A stretch of DNA of 64,000 bases from Bog-473 sp963764305 (GCA_963764305.1 CAVXSD010000010.1:310001-374000), one strand, 5' to 3'; positions 18,184 to 26,915 are shown, counted from the stretch's first letter. Numbers and translations: made by a program. The notes: generated by a model from the sequence alone, not told the origin.

Positions 18184-19190
18184 GGGGCCGGCTCCTCCCC
18201 GCGCTCGAGCAGGCGGTAGCGGGAGATGTTGCTGTCGGCCATCGCCTGCAAGGCGGCGATGATGTCGGGACGGGCCTGGTTACCCGTCGCGTCGAAGAGG
18301 TGCGCGAAGCGGCTTTGAAGCCGTAGGTACTCCTCGACCGGGGCAAGCCGCCGGATCGTCGACGCCCGCACGACCTCGCCGTGCTCCGCCTCGAAGACCG
18401 GGAAGAGGCCCGTCTGAGTAGCGAGCCGGGCGACCTTCACCGTGTCACTCGGAGCGCAACCCCAACCGAGTGGGCACGTGACCAGGATGTGGATGTAACG
18501 GGCACCGTGGATCTCCATGGCCCGGGTGACCTTGTCCTCGAGGTCGTGGAGGTCGGCCACCGTGGCGGTGGCCACGTAGGGGATCCCATGCGCCATCGCC
18601 AGCTCGGGAAGGTTCTTACCCTGACCGAAGGAGTTCCCTGGATTGGGGCCGACCGCCTCGGTCGTGGCCGTGCGCGCTGCCGGCGGCGTCGCCCCCGACC
18701 GCTGCACGCCGGTGTTCATGTAGGCCTCGTTGTCGTAGCAGATGAACAGGACGTCGTCGTTGCGCTCGAACATACCCGAGAGGCAGCCGAAGCCGATGTC
18801 CACCGTGCCGCCGTCGCCGGCTTGTGCGATCACCCTCGTGTCGCCCCGGCCCTTGACCCGCAGCGCGGCCGCGACTCCGGTTGCCACCGCTGGGGCGTTG
18901 CCGAACAACGAGTGCAACCATGCGATCTGCCACGACGTCTCCGGGTAGGGCGTTGAGAAGACCTCGAGGCAGCCGGTGGCGTTGACGGCCACCATCTGGC
19001 CTCCGGTCGTGCGCATGGCCGCATCGATGGCGTAACGGGCGCCGAGCGCCTCGCCGCAGCCCTGGCAGGCGCGGTGGCCCGACGTCAGCGAATTCGGGCG
19101 CTCTGCGCCCGATTGCACGGTGCGGTCGGCGCGGCTCACCAATCGGTTGCCGACGGCGAAGCTCCCCACCTGGTAGAAGCGGACGGCCAC
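18180..19190 (-). CDS. porB: Pyruvate:ferredoxin (2-oxoacid) oxidoreductase, beta subunit
   Basis: A 336-aa protein. Thiamine-diphosphate binding is shown by GDGGTVDIGFGCLSGMFE with the following YDNEAYMNTGVQRSGATP. Cys that ligate the proximal 4Fe-4S cluster are seen in ACQGCGEALGARY and CPLGWGCAP. GWGCAPSDTV and the TPPAARTAT motif favour pyruvate or a related 2-oxoacid. It lies 3 bp after porA and overlaps the FAD/Fe-S gene by 4 bp. It catalyses oxidative, CoA-dependent decarboxylation of the 2-oxoacid, with electrons passing to ferredoxin. The enzyme class is oxygen-sensitive in most cases. Confidence 0.93.
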   Translation of the reverse strand: MAVRFYQVGSFAVGNRLVSRADRTVQSGAERPNSLTSGHRACQGCGEALGARYAIDAAMRTTGGQMVAVNATGCLEVFSTPYPETSWQIAWLHSLFGNAPAVATGVAAALRVKGRGDTRVIAQAGDGGTVDIGFGCLSGMFERNDDVLFICYDNEAYMNTGVQRSGATPPAARTATTEAVGPNPGNSFGQGKNLPELAMAHGIPYVATATVADLHDLEDKVTRAMEIHGARYIHILVTCPLGWGCAPSDTVKVARLATQTGLFPVFEAEHGEVVRASTIRRLAPVEEYLRLQSRFAHLFDATGNQARPDIIAALQAMADSNISRYRLLERGEEPAP

Positions 19191-19193
19191 CGC

Positions 19194-20447
19194 TCAGCCG
19201 ATCCCCGAGGCGACGACGCCGAGGTCGCGCAGCATGTTCTCGGCCGTGGGTCCGGAGCGGCGGTGCAGGGCCATGCGCTCGAGCTCGCGCTCGACCAGGT
19301 CCATGTTGAGGTCGAGGAACGTGAGGCGCCCGAGGTCGCCGCGTCCCGCCGCCTCGAAGACCCCTCCGAGCGAGGATTTGGTGATCGATCGGCCACCCAG
19401 GCCCGCCACCACCGTGGCGACCGGAATCGGCAATCCGCTGAGCGTCATGGCCACGTCGGTCGACAGCACACCGCCGAAGCCCACACTGATGGCCTTCTCG
19501 ACGACGACGACCTGCCGCGCGTGAAGGAGTGCGTTCCGAACGGCATCGATCGGGAACGGCCGGAATGAGGTGATGCCCACCGCGCCGATCCGGTGCCCGG
19601 CGGCGCGTTGCGCGTCCACGACGTCCTTGATCGTCCCGAGCACCGAACCCATTGCCACGACCACCACTTCGGCGTCGGCACTCCGGTACGGGTGCACAAG
19701 CCCGCCCGAGTCGCGCCCGAAGGCCTCGGCGAATTCCGCGCCCAGCTCCCCGATGCGGCCAAGCGCCGTGAGCTGGCGTGCATGTGCCAGATAGCGCACC
19801 TCTTCGAAGGCCTCGGGGCCCACCATGGCGCCGATGGAGTAGGGCTCCGCTGGGTCGAGCATCTGCCGCGGCTCATAGGCGGGCAAGAACGCGTCAACCT
19901 GCCCCTGGGTGGCAAGGTCCACCCGCTCGGTGGCGTGGGTGAGGATGAACCCATCCATGCAGACCATGACAGGGACGGAGACCTCCTCGGCAAGGCGGAA
20001 GGCCTGGATGTGCAGGTCGGCGGCCTCCTGGACCGACTCGGCGAACAGCTGGACCCAGCCGGCGTCTCGCGCCGCCATGGCGTCGCTGTGGTCGTTCCAG
20101 ATGTTGATGGGCGCGCCAACGGCCCGGTTGGCAAGCGTCATGACGATGGGAAGCCCGAGTCCGCTCGCGTTGTAGACGGCCTCCATCATGAACAGCAGCC
20201 CTTGGCTCGCCGTCGCGGTGAAGGCGCGCGCGCCGGCTGCTGAAGCGCCGATGGCGACCGACATCGCGGCGAACTCCGATTCCACGTTGATGAACTCGCA
20301 CGGTGCCAGCTCGCCTGTCTTCACCAGCTCGCCCAACGCCTCGATGATGTGCGTCTGCGGTGAGATTGGGTAGGCGCATACGACTTCCGGCCGGCAGAGA
20401 CCCACCGTCTCCGCGACGGCCCGCGAGCCCTCAATCTGCCGGAGCAC
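19194..20447 (-). CDS. porA: Pyruvate:ferredoxin (2-oxoacid) oxidoreductase, alpha subunit
   Basis: A 417-aa protein with the domain I signature CAYPISPQTHIIEALGELV, the FINVESEFAAMSVAIGAS pyrimidine-binding motif carrying the Glu that activates thiamine diphosphate, and ATASQGLLFMMEAVYNASG. The C-terminal transketolase-C-like domain has VVVVAMGSVLGTIKDVV and FRPFPIDAVRNAL. Together these are typical of archaeal/bacterial four-subunit-type Por alpha. The gene overlaps porG by 17 bp and porB follows after 3 bp, so the subunits are translated in register. 2-oxoisovalerate or 2-oxoglutarate specificity cannot be fully excluded. Confidence 0.93.
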   Translation of the reverse strand: MLRQIEGSRAVAETVGLCRPEVVCAYPISPQTHIIEALGELVKTGELAPCEFINVESEFAAMSVAIGASAAGARAFTATASQGLLFMMEAVYNASGLGLPIVMTLANRAVGAPINIWNDHSDAMAARDAGWVQLFAESVQEAADLHIQAFRLAEEVSVPVMVCMDGFILTHATERVDLATQGQVDAFLPAYEPRQMLDPAEPYSIGAMVGPEAFEEVRYLAHARQLTALGRIGELGAEFAEAFGRDSGGLVHPYRSADAEVVVVAMGSVLGTIKDVVDAQRAAGHRIGAVGITSFRPFPIDAVRNALLHARQVVVVEKAISVGFGGVLSTDVAMTLSGLPIPVATVVAGLGGRSITKSSLGGVFEAAGRGDLGRLTFLDLNMDLVERELERMALHRRSGPTAENMLRDLGVVASGIG

Positions 20448-21039
20448 CGAGCACCGCCCTTCCGCTGGCAGTCATGACCTGGCGCGCCAGCCGAAACAGC
20501 TCGGCCGCCGCAGCAACGTTGCACTCGGCCACCGACGGGGTGCGGCCGAACCGCTCCCGGACAGCCGCGGCGACCGCGCTGATGGAAACCTCGGCGGTGA
20601 GTGCCGCGAAGCTCCCGAGAAGTGCGGCGTTGGGGAGCGGCCGGCCGATCTGGCGCCGCGCCACCTCGGTGGCAGGCACCGTGAGCATGCGTTCCGGCCG
20701 GAACCGGGCGGAGAGGGACCCCAGCCCGAGTTCGTCGAGGGTCCGGGTGGAGTTGACGAGCAAATAGCCATCCGGGCCGAGCCCGGCGAAGAGGTCGACC
20801 TGGTGAACCAGGGTCGGGTCGATCACGATCAGGCAGTCCGGCGCCATCACCGGCTCACGAGTCCGTATCTCGCGCTCGCCGATGCGACAGTAGGCGACCA
20901 CGGGGGCACCCATCCGCTCGGAACCGAAGCTCGGGAACGACTGCGCGAACCGGTCGTCCTCGAACGCAGCGAGAGCCAGGAGTTCTGCTGCGGTAACGGC
21001 ACCCTGCCCACCGCGACCATGGAAGCGGACTGCGAACAT
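20431..21039 (-). CDS. porG: Pyruvate:ferredoxin (2-oxoacid) oxidoreductase, gamma subunit
   Basis: A 202-aa protein with the gamma-subunit opening VRFHGRGGQGAVTAAELLA, then SFPSFGSERMGAPVVAYCRI and the IVIDPTLVHQVDLFAGL strand. It is the first gene of the four-gene minus-strand operon porG-porA-porB-FAD/Fe-S. Upstream of it are three DosR-like palindromes in 97 bp, shared with the divergent GAPDH gene. This places the oxygen-sensitive oxidoreductase under the same apparent control as the stress genes. Confidence 0.92.
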   Translation of the reverse strand: MFAVRFHGRGGQGAVTAAELLALAAFEDDRFAQSFPSFGSERMGAPVVAYCRIGEREIRTREPVMAPDCLIVIDPTLVHQVDLFAGLGPDGYLLVNSTRTLDELGLGSLSARFRPERMLTVPATEVARRQIGRPLPNAALLGSFAALTAEVSISAVAAAVRERFGRTPSVAECNVAAAAELFRLARQVMTASGRAVLGAPAD

Positions 21040-21074
21040 GATTCAAGCGTGCCGTGCCCCATCCCAGGGGAATA

Positions 21075-21088
21075 GGGACAAAGGTCCC
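21075..21088. promoter_or_regulatory. DosR-like box 1 of the por/gap region
   Basis: GGGACAAAGGTCCC, a palindrome with perfect 5-bp arms, lies 35 bp upstream of the porG ATG. Confidence 0.75.
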
Positions 21089-21107
21089 CGGAACCGCCCC
21101 GTTCGTG

Positions 21108-21121
21108 GGGACGTAAGTCCT
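21108..21121. promoter_or_regulatory. DosR-like box 2 of the por/gap region
   Basis: GGGACGTAAGTCCT differs from the symmetric core only at the last base. It is centred 33 bp from box 1, about three helical turns, so two dimers could bind on the same face. Confidence 0.65.
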
Positions 21122-21157
21122 TTCCATCCGGTTTCGCTCAGCCAGAGGTGCTGAGCG

Positions 21158-21171
21158 GGGACCTTTGTCCC
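21158..21171. promoter_or_regulatory. DosR-like box 3, upstream of gap
   Basis: GGGACCTTTGTCCC has perfect 5-bp arms and lies 79 bp upstream of the GAPDH ATG and 118 bp upstream of porG. It most likely serves the gap promoter. Confidence 0.75.
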
Positions 21172-21250
21172 TACCGGATGCTCAGTCCGGATGGGACCAT
21201 AGCCACACGGAGGGGCCACGAGGTGCCTCTGGGACAACGGAGATGCCACC

Positions 21251-22264
21251 ATGGCCGTGAGAGTCGCAATCAACGGGTTTGGCCGAACCGGACGAGCCTT
21301 CCTCCGGGCCGCTCTCAAGTCACCCCACGACGTCGAGGTGGCCGCGGTGAACGACCTCGGCGAGCCGGAGGCACTCGCCCGGTTGCTGGCCCGGGACTCC
21401 GTCCACGGGCCCTTGCCCCTGCCGGTCTCAGTCGAGCACGACACCATGATGGTCGGCTCCTCGCCGGTGATCATGTTGATGGAGCCGCACCCCGAGCAAT
21501 TGCCCTGGCGGGAGCTGGGGATCGATGTCGTGGTCGAGAGCACGGGCCTCATGACCACCCGGGACAAGGCGGCGGCCCACATCGAGGCGGGGGCGCGCCG
21601 CGTGATCATTTCGGCGCCGGGCAAGGACGTTGACGCCACCTTCGTCGTCGGGGTCAACGAGGACACTTTCGATCCGAAGCGCGACTTCGTCGTGTCCAAC
21701 GCGTCATGCACCACCAACTGTCTGGCGGTGCTGGTAAAAGTGCTCGATGACGCCTTCGGTATGGAGCAGGGCTTTATGACGACTGTGCACGCCTACACGG
21801 ACGACCAGCATCTCGTCGACGCCCTACACAAGGACCCGCGGCGCTCACGGGGTGCAGCGATCAACATCGTGCCCACCACGACAGGCGCCGCCCGGGCAAC
21901 TGGCCTCGTGTTGGCCGATGTCGCGGGTCGGCTGGACGGTCTCTCGCTCCGGGTCCCAGTCCCCGACGGGTCCATCACCGATCTGGTAGCCACGCTGCGG
22001 GCGACCCCGACGGTCGACGAGGTCTGCGGCGCCTACCGGGCGGCTGCCGAGGTGGGCCGCCTGGCCGGCCTGCTCGAGTTCTCCGAGGACGACCTGGTGT
22101 CGACCGACATCATCGGCTCCTCGGCCTCGTGCATCTTCGACTCGAAGCTGACCATGGCGAACGGCAACCTGGTCAAGGTGCTCGGCTGGTACGACAACGA
22201 GACCGGCTACTCGAGCCGCCTCGTCGACCTGGCCACCGTACTGGGGCGCCCTGTGGAGAGCTGA
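21251..22264 (+). CDS. gap: Glyceraldehyde-3-phosphate dehydrogenase, type I
   Basis: A 337-aa protein with Rossmann start VAINGFGRTGRAFLRAAL, an Asp after VN (VNDLGE) that favours NAD, and the active site SNASCTTNC with Cys153. HAYTDDQ supplies the catalytic His, and WYDNETGYSSR is the conserved C-terminal motif. It interconverts glyceraldehyde-3-phosphate and 1,3-bisphosphoglycerate. It is not in a glycolytic operon with pgk/tpi, as the main actinobacterial gap gene usually is. Instead it is divergent from the por operon and preceded by a DosR-like box, so it may be a second, stress-induced GAPDH. Confidence 0.95.
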   Translation: MAVRVAINGFGRTGRAFLRAALKSPHDVEVAAVNDLGEPEALARLLARDSVHGPLPLPVSVEHDTMMVGSSPVIMLMEPHPEQLPWRELGIDVVVESTGLMTTRDKAAAHIEAGARRVIISAPGKDVDATFVVGVNEDTFDPKRDFVVSNASCTTNCLAVLVKVLDDAFGMEQGFMTTVHAYTDDQHLVDALHKDPRRSRGAAINIVPTTTGAARATGLVLADVAGRLDGLSLRVPVPDGSITDLVATLRATPTVDEVCGAYRAAAEVGRLAGLLEFSEDDLVSTDIIGSSASCIFDSKLTMANGNLVKVLGWYDNETGYSSRLVDLATVLGRPVES

Positions 22265-22552
22265 CCAAGTCCCGGCCCATGAGCTGGGTGGCCGGCTCAT
22301 GCGCCGTTCCGGCCAGACCTTCGGACAATCCTCGGGCGGCTTCGATGCGGGCCCGTACGTCGCCATCCCTGGTCACGCCACAAGCGACCAGTCAGCCCGG
22401 CAGAGAACGCGGAATTTCAGAAGTGTTGGGGTGTACACCCGCACTCCAAAGGGGCGGATTACAGCTGAGGCTGCGGCCTAGTTCAGAACGGCGGGTCGCC
22501 GAGACCCAAGAAGGTAGGCATGGTTCCTCGTTGGGCACCAGGGCTCGACCCT

Positions 22553-23395
22553 TTACGAATGCCAGGACTCAAACGGATAGGCGGCGACGGCGCGCTCCAG
22601 TTGGGTCCAGACGTGGGCCGGATCACCCGAGGGTGTGGCGGCGACGACGACGCTGCCGACAGCCCCCCTCATTACATAGCAGGCCACCTCATGGAACTGG
22701 TGGTGATCGACGGTCGTCACGTAATCGTCGATGACGCACGACCGCATTGCCGCCACGGTTCGGAACGATTGCACCATGGCGTCCTCGTGGACGGAGACGG
22801 CATCGTCGTCACGCAGGTGGGTGAGGCGGAATGCGACCCAGTCCTGCAGGGTCTCGGAACCTTGGCGGGGAGTCACATTGAGATAGCCGAGGTAGGTCCC
22901 GCCCGAGTTGCGGAGGGCCACCGACAACGTGCCGGGATCGCCGCCGACCGTACGGAACCCCGGAGGCGAGGGCAGGGTTCCGAGCCCGGAAGGCACGGTG
23001 AGCCGGGCCCAAGTCGCTGGCGGTCTGGTTGACGCGAGCCAACCAAACGACCCAAGCGTCGCCGAGCTCCCGAGCCCGGTGTGAGCAGTCGTCGCCTTGG
23101 TCGCGTCGGCAGCTCGAGCCCTCGATGCCGGCTGCACGGCGAAGCCAATCCCGGCGCCCGCCGCCACCAAGAGGGCCGAGACGATCACGATCATGAAGCG
23201 CGGGGATGGCAGGTTGGCCGGATGGCACGTGGTCGGCTCTTGAGTGGCGGGCTGCTGGGCAGCGGGCGGATTCGCCGATCGAACGAGGTGGGTCACTGTT
23301 CTACGCCGCGGCGCCGCCTGAACGGGCTCCGGGCCCAACCGTGCCAGACGGCGACGGACCAGGCCAGCAACCTGATCAGAGGTTACCGTCGCCAT
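22553..23395 (-). CDS. Membrane-anchored protein of unknown function
   Basis: A 280-aa protein starting at ATG 23395 (MATVTSDQVAGLVRRRLARLG), with GGAGGG seven bases upstream. The longer frame to 23449 overlaps the preceding gene without a good start. A basic, Pro/Gln-rich cytoplasmic stretch of about 60 residues is followed by one transmembrane helix (MIVIVSALLVAAGAGIGFAV) and a 190-residue outer domain with two Cys (MRSCVIDD, EVACYVMRG) that could pair. I do not recognise the family. The start overlaps the upstream Pro-rich gene by 20 bp, so the two are one operon and probably act together at the cell surface. Confidence 0.7.
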   Translation of the reverse strand: MATVTSDQVAGLVRRRLARLGPEPVQAAPRRRTVTHLVRSANPPAAQQPATQEPTTCHPANLPSPRFMIVIVSALLVAAGAGIGFAVQPASRARAADATKATTAHTGLGSSATLGSFGWLASTRPPATWARLTVPSGLGTLPSPPGFRTVGGDPGTLSVALRNSGGTYLGYLNVTPRQGSETLQDWVAFRLTHLRDDDAVSVHEDAMVQSFRTVAAMRSCVIDDYVTTVDHHQFHEVACYVMRGAVGSVVVAATPSGDPAHVWTQLERAVAAYPFESWHS

Positions 23396-23834
23396 CGCTC
23401 GGCCCTCCGTTGTTATCGGCGTCATGGTCGCCGCCGTTGTCCTGGGCAATGCCGTTGACGACGTCCGGCGGTGCAGTCACCGGAGGGGCCGTTGTCGGCA
23501 GCGGGGGCGGCGCGGTAGTCGGCGGCACCGCAGTCGGCGGAGGGGTCGGCGGCGGGAGGGTTCTCAGCCGCGGCGCTGGCACGGCTGGGGTCGGCGTCGT
23601 TTTCGGCGGCGAGGTTGACGCCGAGATAGGCGGAGTATTCGCGGGTGGGGTCAAGGTCGCCGGCGATGGCACGGCAGTCGGCGGCGGCGGTGGGGTGGTT
23701 GTGGTGGCGCGGGCTGCAGGGGTGGGTTTGAGGGCGGTGGCGTGGGAGTTGGACATGAGCCCGAACCCGAGAGCCAGACCTCCCGCCACGAGAGCCGAGA
23801 TCACCGCGATGAGGATTCCCAGTCGTTTGGTCAC
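23376..23834 (-). CDS. Pro/Thr-rich secreted or anchored protein
   Basis: A 152-aa protein: residues 1-28 are a signal or anchor (MTKRLGILIAVISALVAGG, then LALGFGLM). Nearly all the rest is low-complexity Pro/Thr/Ala (TTTTPPPPPTAVPSPA), ending in an acidic Asp/Gly/Asn tail. This composition suits a cell-wall spanning stalk. It overlaps the next gene by 20 bp in another frame. The opposite strand has a Gly/Val-rich open frame that is a mirror of the low complexity, not a gene. Confidence 0.6.
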   Translation of the reverse strand: MTKRLGILIAVISALVAGGLALGFGLMSNSHATALKPTPAARATTTTPPPPPTAVPSPATLTPPANTPPISASTSPPKTTPTPAVPAPRLRTLPPPTPPPTAVPPTTAPPPLPTTAPPVTAPPDVVNGIAQDNGGDHDADNNGGPSDGDGNL

Positions 23835-24433
23835 TTGACCGTCCTTTGAAGTTGTTTTGGGTGGTTGCCGTATGTTCGCTGGCGCGATCTCGGATTGCCT
23901 GTAGATAGTTTCGGGACCACGGACCCGTCCTAGCGCCGTTGCGAAGCTTCCGGGAACTAATTACGGGGGCGACGGCGAAAGAGTTCATTCGGGCGGCTGG
24001 GTGGCACGGTGGTCGGTGACCGTAAGCAATCCCTTCGATTCGCCGCGGGTTATCTGGATTGGGGCCCCTCCCCACTCAAGCCCGACCGCCTGTCGGCGCG
24101 CCTCGCGTCGACCGGTAGCCCACATTGCGCGTCCGAAGGTGATACGGGTCGCCCCGAAGTGCTCGCAGGGTGGCACACCAGCCCGGCAGCGAGGCACCCG
24201 TCCGTCAGCGATCTCGTCGGGATTGGGACCAAAGTCCCTACCGAATCGCCGGTCGGGAAGGACACGCTGTGCTTACGAACGAAACGTCACGACGCAACCT
24301 TCGAGCCTCTGGCGATGCGGGCGTTGACCGACGCCCCTCACAACGAGACTTGATACCTTGCCCCACACTCCCTCGTCCCCCCCGTGGGAGGTGGGGGTCG
24401 TTCGTCAACTACACACGTAGGAGGTGATTGGTC
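23835..24433. other. 600-bp leader region of the hsp20 gene
   Basis: No supported gene. It contains the DosR-like box at 24225 and, just before hsp20, a G/C-rich stretch (24370-24400) that could form a short hairpin. A long untranslated leader or a second promoter for hsp20 may lie here. Confidence 0.45.
24225..24238. promoter_or_regulatory. DosR-like box upstream of hsp20
   Basis: GGGACCAAAGTCCC has perfect 5-bp arms and one core mismatch to the published consensus. It lies 195 bp before the Hsp20 ATG. The M. tuberculosis hspX/acr gene, an Hsp20, is the best-known target of the same motif. Confidence 0.78.
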
Positions 24434-24874
24434 ATGGCTCTAGTACGAAGTGACCCGTTCAGGGACGTCGACCGACTGCTCCAGCAGCTCTGGACCGCAC
24501 AACAGAGCGGCTCTCGGTCCATGGCGATGCCGATGGACGCCTACAGGAAAGACGACTCCTTTCTCTTGAGGCTGGATCTTCCCGGTGTCAAGCCCGATTC
24601 GGTGGAACTGACTGTGGAGGAGGACGTCCTCACGATCAAGGCTGAGCGTCCGGCACCGCCTGAGGCAGAGGGCATCGAGTCGGTCATCGCTGAACGGCCC
24701 TACGGCTCGTTCAGCCGTCAGGTAATACTGGGTTCCAACCTCGACACCGAGCACATCAATGCGGATTATGAGGCCGGGGTGCTCACGGTGGTGATCCCTG
24801 TGGCAGAAAAGGCAAAGCCCCGCCGGATCGAGGTAACTACTCGTTCGGACCAGCAGCAGATCTCGGCTGACTGA
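24434..24874 (+). CDS. Small heat-shock protein, Hsp20 / alpha-crystallin family
   Basis: A 146-aa protein starting at ATG 24434 behind a very strong GGAGGTG. The alpha-crystallin domain runs about residues 35-130: MPMDAYRKDDSFLLRLDLPG, VKPDSVELTVEEDVLTIKAE and the closing AGVLTVVIPVAEKAKPRRIEV. The N-terminal VRSDPFRDVDRLLQQLW is the usual oligomerisation arm of actinobacterial Hsp20. It is an ATP-independent chaperone that holds unfolded proteins. The DosR-like box upstream and the neighbouring stress genes parallel hspX (Rv2031c), but the sequence is closer to the general actinobacterial Hsp20 group, so I give no symbol. Confidence 0.94.
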   Translation: MALVRSDPFRDVDRLLQQLWTAQQSGSRSMAMPMDAYRKDDSFLLRLDLPGVKPDSVELTVEEDVLTIKAERPAPPEAEGIESVIAERPYGSFSRQVILGSNLDTEHINADYEAGVLTVVIPVAEKAKPRRIEVTTRSDQQQISAD

Positions 24875-25122
24875 ACCCGGCCCTGGGATCGGTGCCAAGC
24901 CACCGGGGGCCGTTCTGCAACGGGCTGCCATAACCGTCATGCGCAATTGGCGGACACCCAGTCCCGGCGTTACGTGGACAGGGTGCAGAGGGCTGTATGG
25001 ATGTGGCCTCGGACCGGTGCCGCCGCACTGAAATCCATCCTGGTGCGAATGTGAAGGTGCCTCGTGCAGCAATAGTGACCTGTCGGCCCTAGCGACACTG
25101 GCCGGCCGTCCCGGGACAGAGA

Positions 25123-26004
25123 GTGATCAAGCGAACGCCATTTCTAGTCGGGCTGCTCCTCGTCGGGCTGATGGCGGCGTGTGGCACCGCTCCACCCAAT
25201 GTGCCATTTGGGCTTGGGACCGCCAACCGGAATCTGACCTACTGCAACTCGCAAGAGTTGGATCTCTACATCCCTCGTGCCGCTGCCACTCATCCACTTC
25301 CGATCGCAATGTACGTCCACGGGGGAGGTATGACGGCTGGCGACAAGTCGGACATCAACCCCGTATTCCTGGACGCATTGGCGTCGGCTGGTTACGCGGT
25401 CGCCAGCGTGGACTATCGGCTCGCTCCCGGGTCGCGGTTTCCCACACAGCTCGAAGATGTCAAGTGCGCAATCAGGTATCTGCGAGCCAAAGCACCGAGC
25501 TATCGCCTGAACGGAAACGAGATGTTCGCTTTCGGCACCAGTGTCGGAGGGCAGCTTGTTGCGCTCGCCGCTCTTACCGGTCGGCATTCAGCCTTCGATG
25601 TCGGGCCGTATCAGACGGAACCGAGCAACATTCTTGCAGTTGCAGACATCTTCGGGCCAGCGAACCTTACCGAGCGAGCATCAGGGTTCTCTCCCTCCGA
25701 CATTGAGCAGGTCTTCGGCAAAACCGATCGACGGGATCTGGTTCTTGCTAGCCCAACGCATTTCGTTGCTCCAAACTCGCCACCCATTCTTCTTGTCCAG
25801 GGTATCGACGATACGAAGGTCTTGAAGTCGCAATCATTCGAGTTCTACAAGGACCTCAAGAGCGCGGGTGACGACGCTCGGCTCGTCTTGGTGCAGAACA
25901 TGGGCCACATGTTCATGCGAGTCGGCCCAAAGCCACTTGACCCCAGCCTTCGCCAGATTGGGAGCGACATCGTGAACTTCTTCGACAATCACCAGAAGAT
26001 GTGA
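25123..26004 (+). CDS. Lipoprotein esterase/lipase of the alpha/beta-hydrolase fold
   Basis: A 293-aa protein with a GTG start. The N-terminus (MIKRTPFLVGLLLVGLMAAC) is a lipoprotein signal with the lipobox LMAAC, so it is likely anchored outside the membrane. The catalytic domain shows the HGGG oxyanion motif (MYVHGGGMTAGD), the nucleophile elbow GTSVGG, and an Asp/His pair at LLVQGIDDTKVL and NMGHMFMR. This is the carboxylesterase / HSL-like family. It cleaves small acyl esters; the substrate is unknown. No DosR-like box is seen at its own start. It follows hsp20 by about 250 bp on the same strand. Confidence 0.9.
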   Translation: MIKRTPFLVGLLLVGLMAACGTAPPNVPFGLGTANRNLTYCNSQELDLYIPRAAATHPLPIAMYVHGGGMTAGDKSDINPVFLDALASAGYAVASVDYRLAPGSRFPTQLEDVKCAIRYLRAKAPSYRLNGNEMFAFGTSVGGQLVALAALTGRHSAFDVGPYQTEPSNILAVADIFGPANLTERASGFSPSDIEQVFGKTDRRDLVLASPTHFVAPNSPPILLVQGIDDTKVLKSQSFEFYKDLKSAGDDARLVLVQNMGHMFMRVGPKPLDPSLRQIGSDIVNFFDNHQKM

Positions 26005-26133
26005 GGTGCAGTGATCCTGATACGTCAGATCACCGTTGCACGCTCAGCTGCCAAGGCTTCCCAGAAGCGAACTGCAGCCAAGGCTCGGCGTCGAACACGC
26101 CACTCACGCTCGGAAGGTACGGCGAAGGTGGCG

Positions 26134-26557
26134 TCACCTCCGATGAACTGGGACACCTACGATCAGGTCGTCATCGGCTCTTTCGTCAGCGTGCTGCGGG
26201 AGCACGTTCCAGCGTCCGGGCACACCCTTCAGCTCGAACTCCCCCCGATCAACAGACTCGAGCCCGATCCCACGATGAGTTCTGTCACAGTCCTCGAGAC
26301 TAGGACTTCGCTTGGCCGAGCCAACGCGTCGATCCTCGCCGCAATGTTGACGCCGAGCCCGGTGATATCGTCGCCGCGAGAACGTCCCTAGCCGACCCAG
26401 CGCATTGCTCAGAGCCTCGTCCTCCCAGGCCAGCTCGACGTGCGAGATAAAGCCCGGGATCACGACGAGATCCGAACGCTCCAGTACCGAAGGTCTGGTA
26501 GGCAATGTGGACGCCGTCGTCAGCCCTGGCGTAGTGGGTCTCTGGCACCCGGCCCAC
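26134..26557 (-). pseudogene. Remnant of an alpha/beta-hydrolase-adenylate cyclase fusion
   Basis: Read in three frames, the minus strand gives pieces of one actinobacterial protein type. It opens with VPETHYARADDGVHIAYQTF and, after a frame change, SDLVVIPGFISHVELAWEDE (the hydrolase-like N-terminus). After another frame change come GDDITGLGVNIAARIDALAR and EVLVSRTVTELIVGSG (end of the class III cyclase domain), then GLESVDRGEFELKGVPGRW. The central few hundred residues are missing, so this is an internally deleted and frameshifted relic of a cAMP-synthesising protein, not a working gene. Confidence 0.75.
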
Positions 26558-26768
26558 GGGACCACTTGATCAGGCCCCGAGACCACGTGCCTGAGCGGCG
26601 CAGACCGTCGGATTCCAGCAGGTGGATTGGCCGTCCCGACGACCCAAAGGTGCCAAATGTGCCCCACCTTCCGGGCGAGCGCACCGAGCACCCAGAGGGC
26701 CCGCTCGTCCGAAGAAATCGTGATCCGCGAGGGTTCGGAAGTTCCTATCTCTCGCGAGATTCCCCAAC

Positions 26769-26817
26769 GGAGCGGAAGACGGGATTCGAACAGGCGGCCC
26801 TCACCTTGACAAGGTGG
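26769..26817 (-). pseudogene. tRNA-Gly-like 3' half fragment
   Basis: On the minus strand the piece runs from an anticodon stem-loop (CCACCTTGTCAAGGTGA) through TTCGAATCCCGTCTTCCGCTCC, the end of an actinobacterial tRNA-Gly(GCC) except that the anticodon is GTC and part of the T stem is altered. No D arm or 5' acceptor strand is present. It lies 210 bp from the cyclase relic and may be another old insertion scar. Confidence 0.5.
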
Positions 26818-26915
26818 CGGTCTTCGTTCGTGTGCGTCCGCCCGGTCCACTGAAGCGCGCTTCCGTCCATCCAGGTTTCAGCCCGTCCGCTGAGTCGATT
26901 CCAAGAGTCGAGCGA

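Noticed and set aside
23206..23838. Plus-strand Gly/Val-rich frame resembling a PE-PGRS-like protein
   Set aside because: It is the complement of the Pro/Thr-rich gene; the minus-strand frame has a signal-type N-terminus and the plus-strand one does not.
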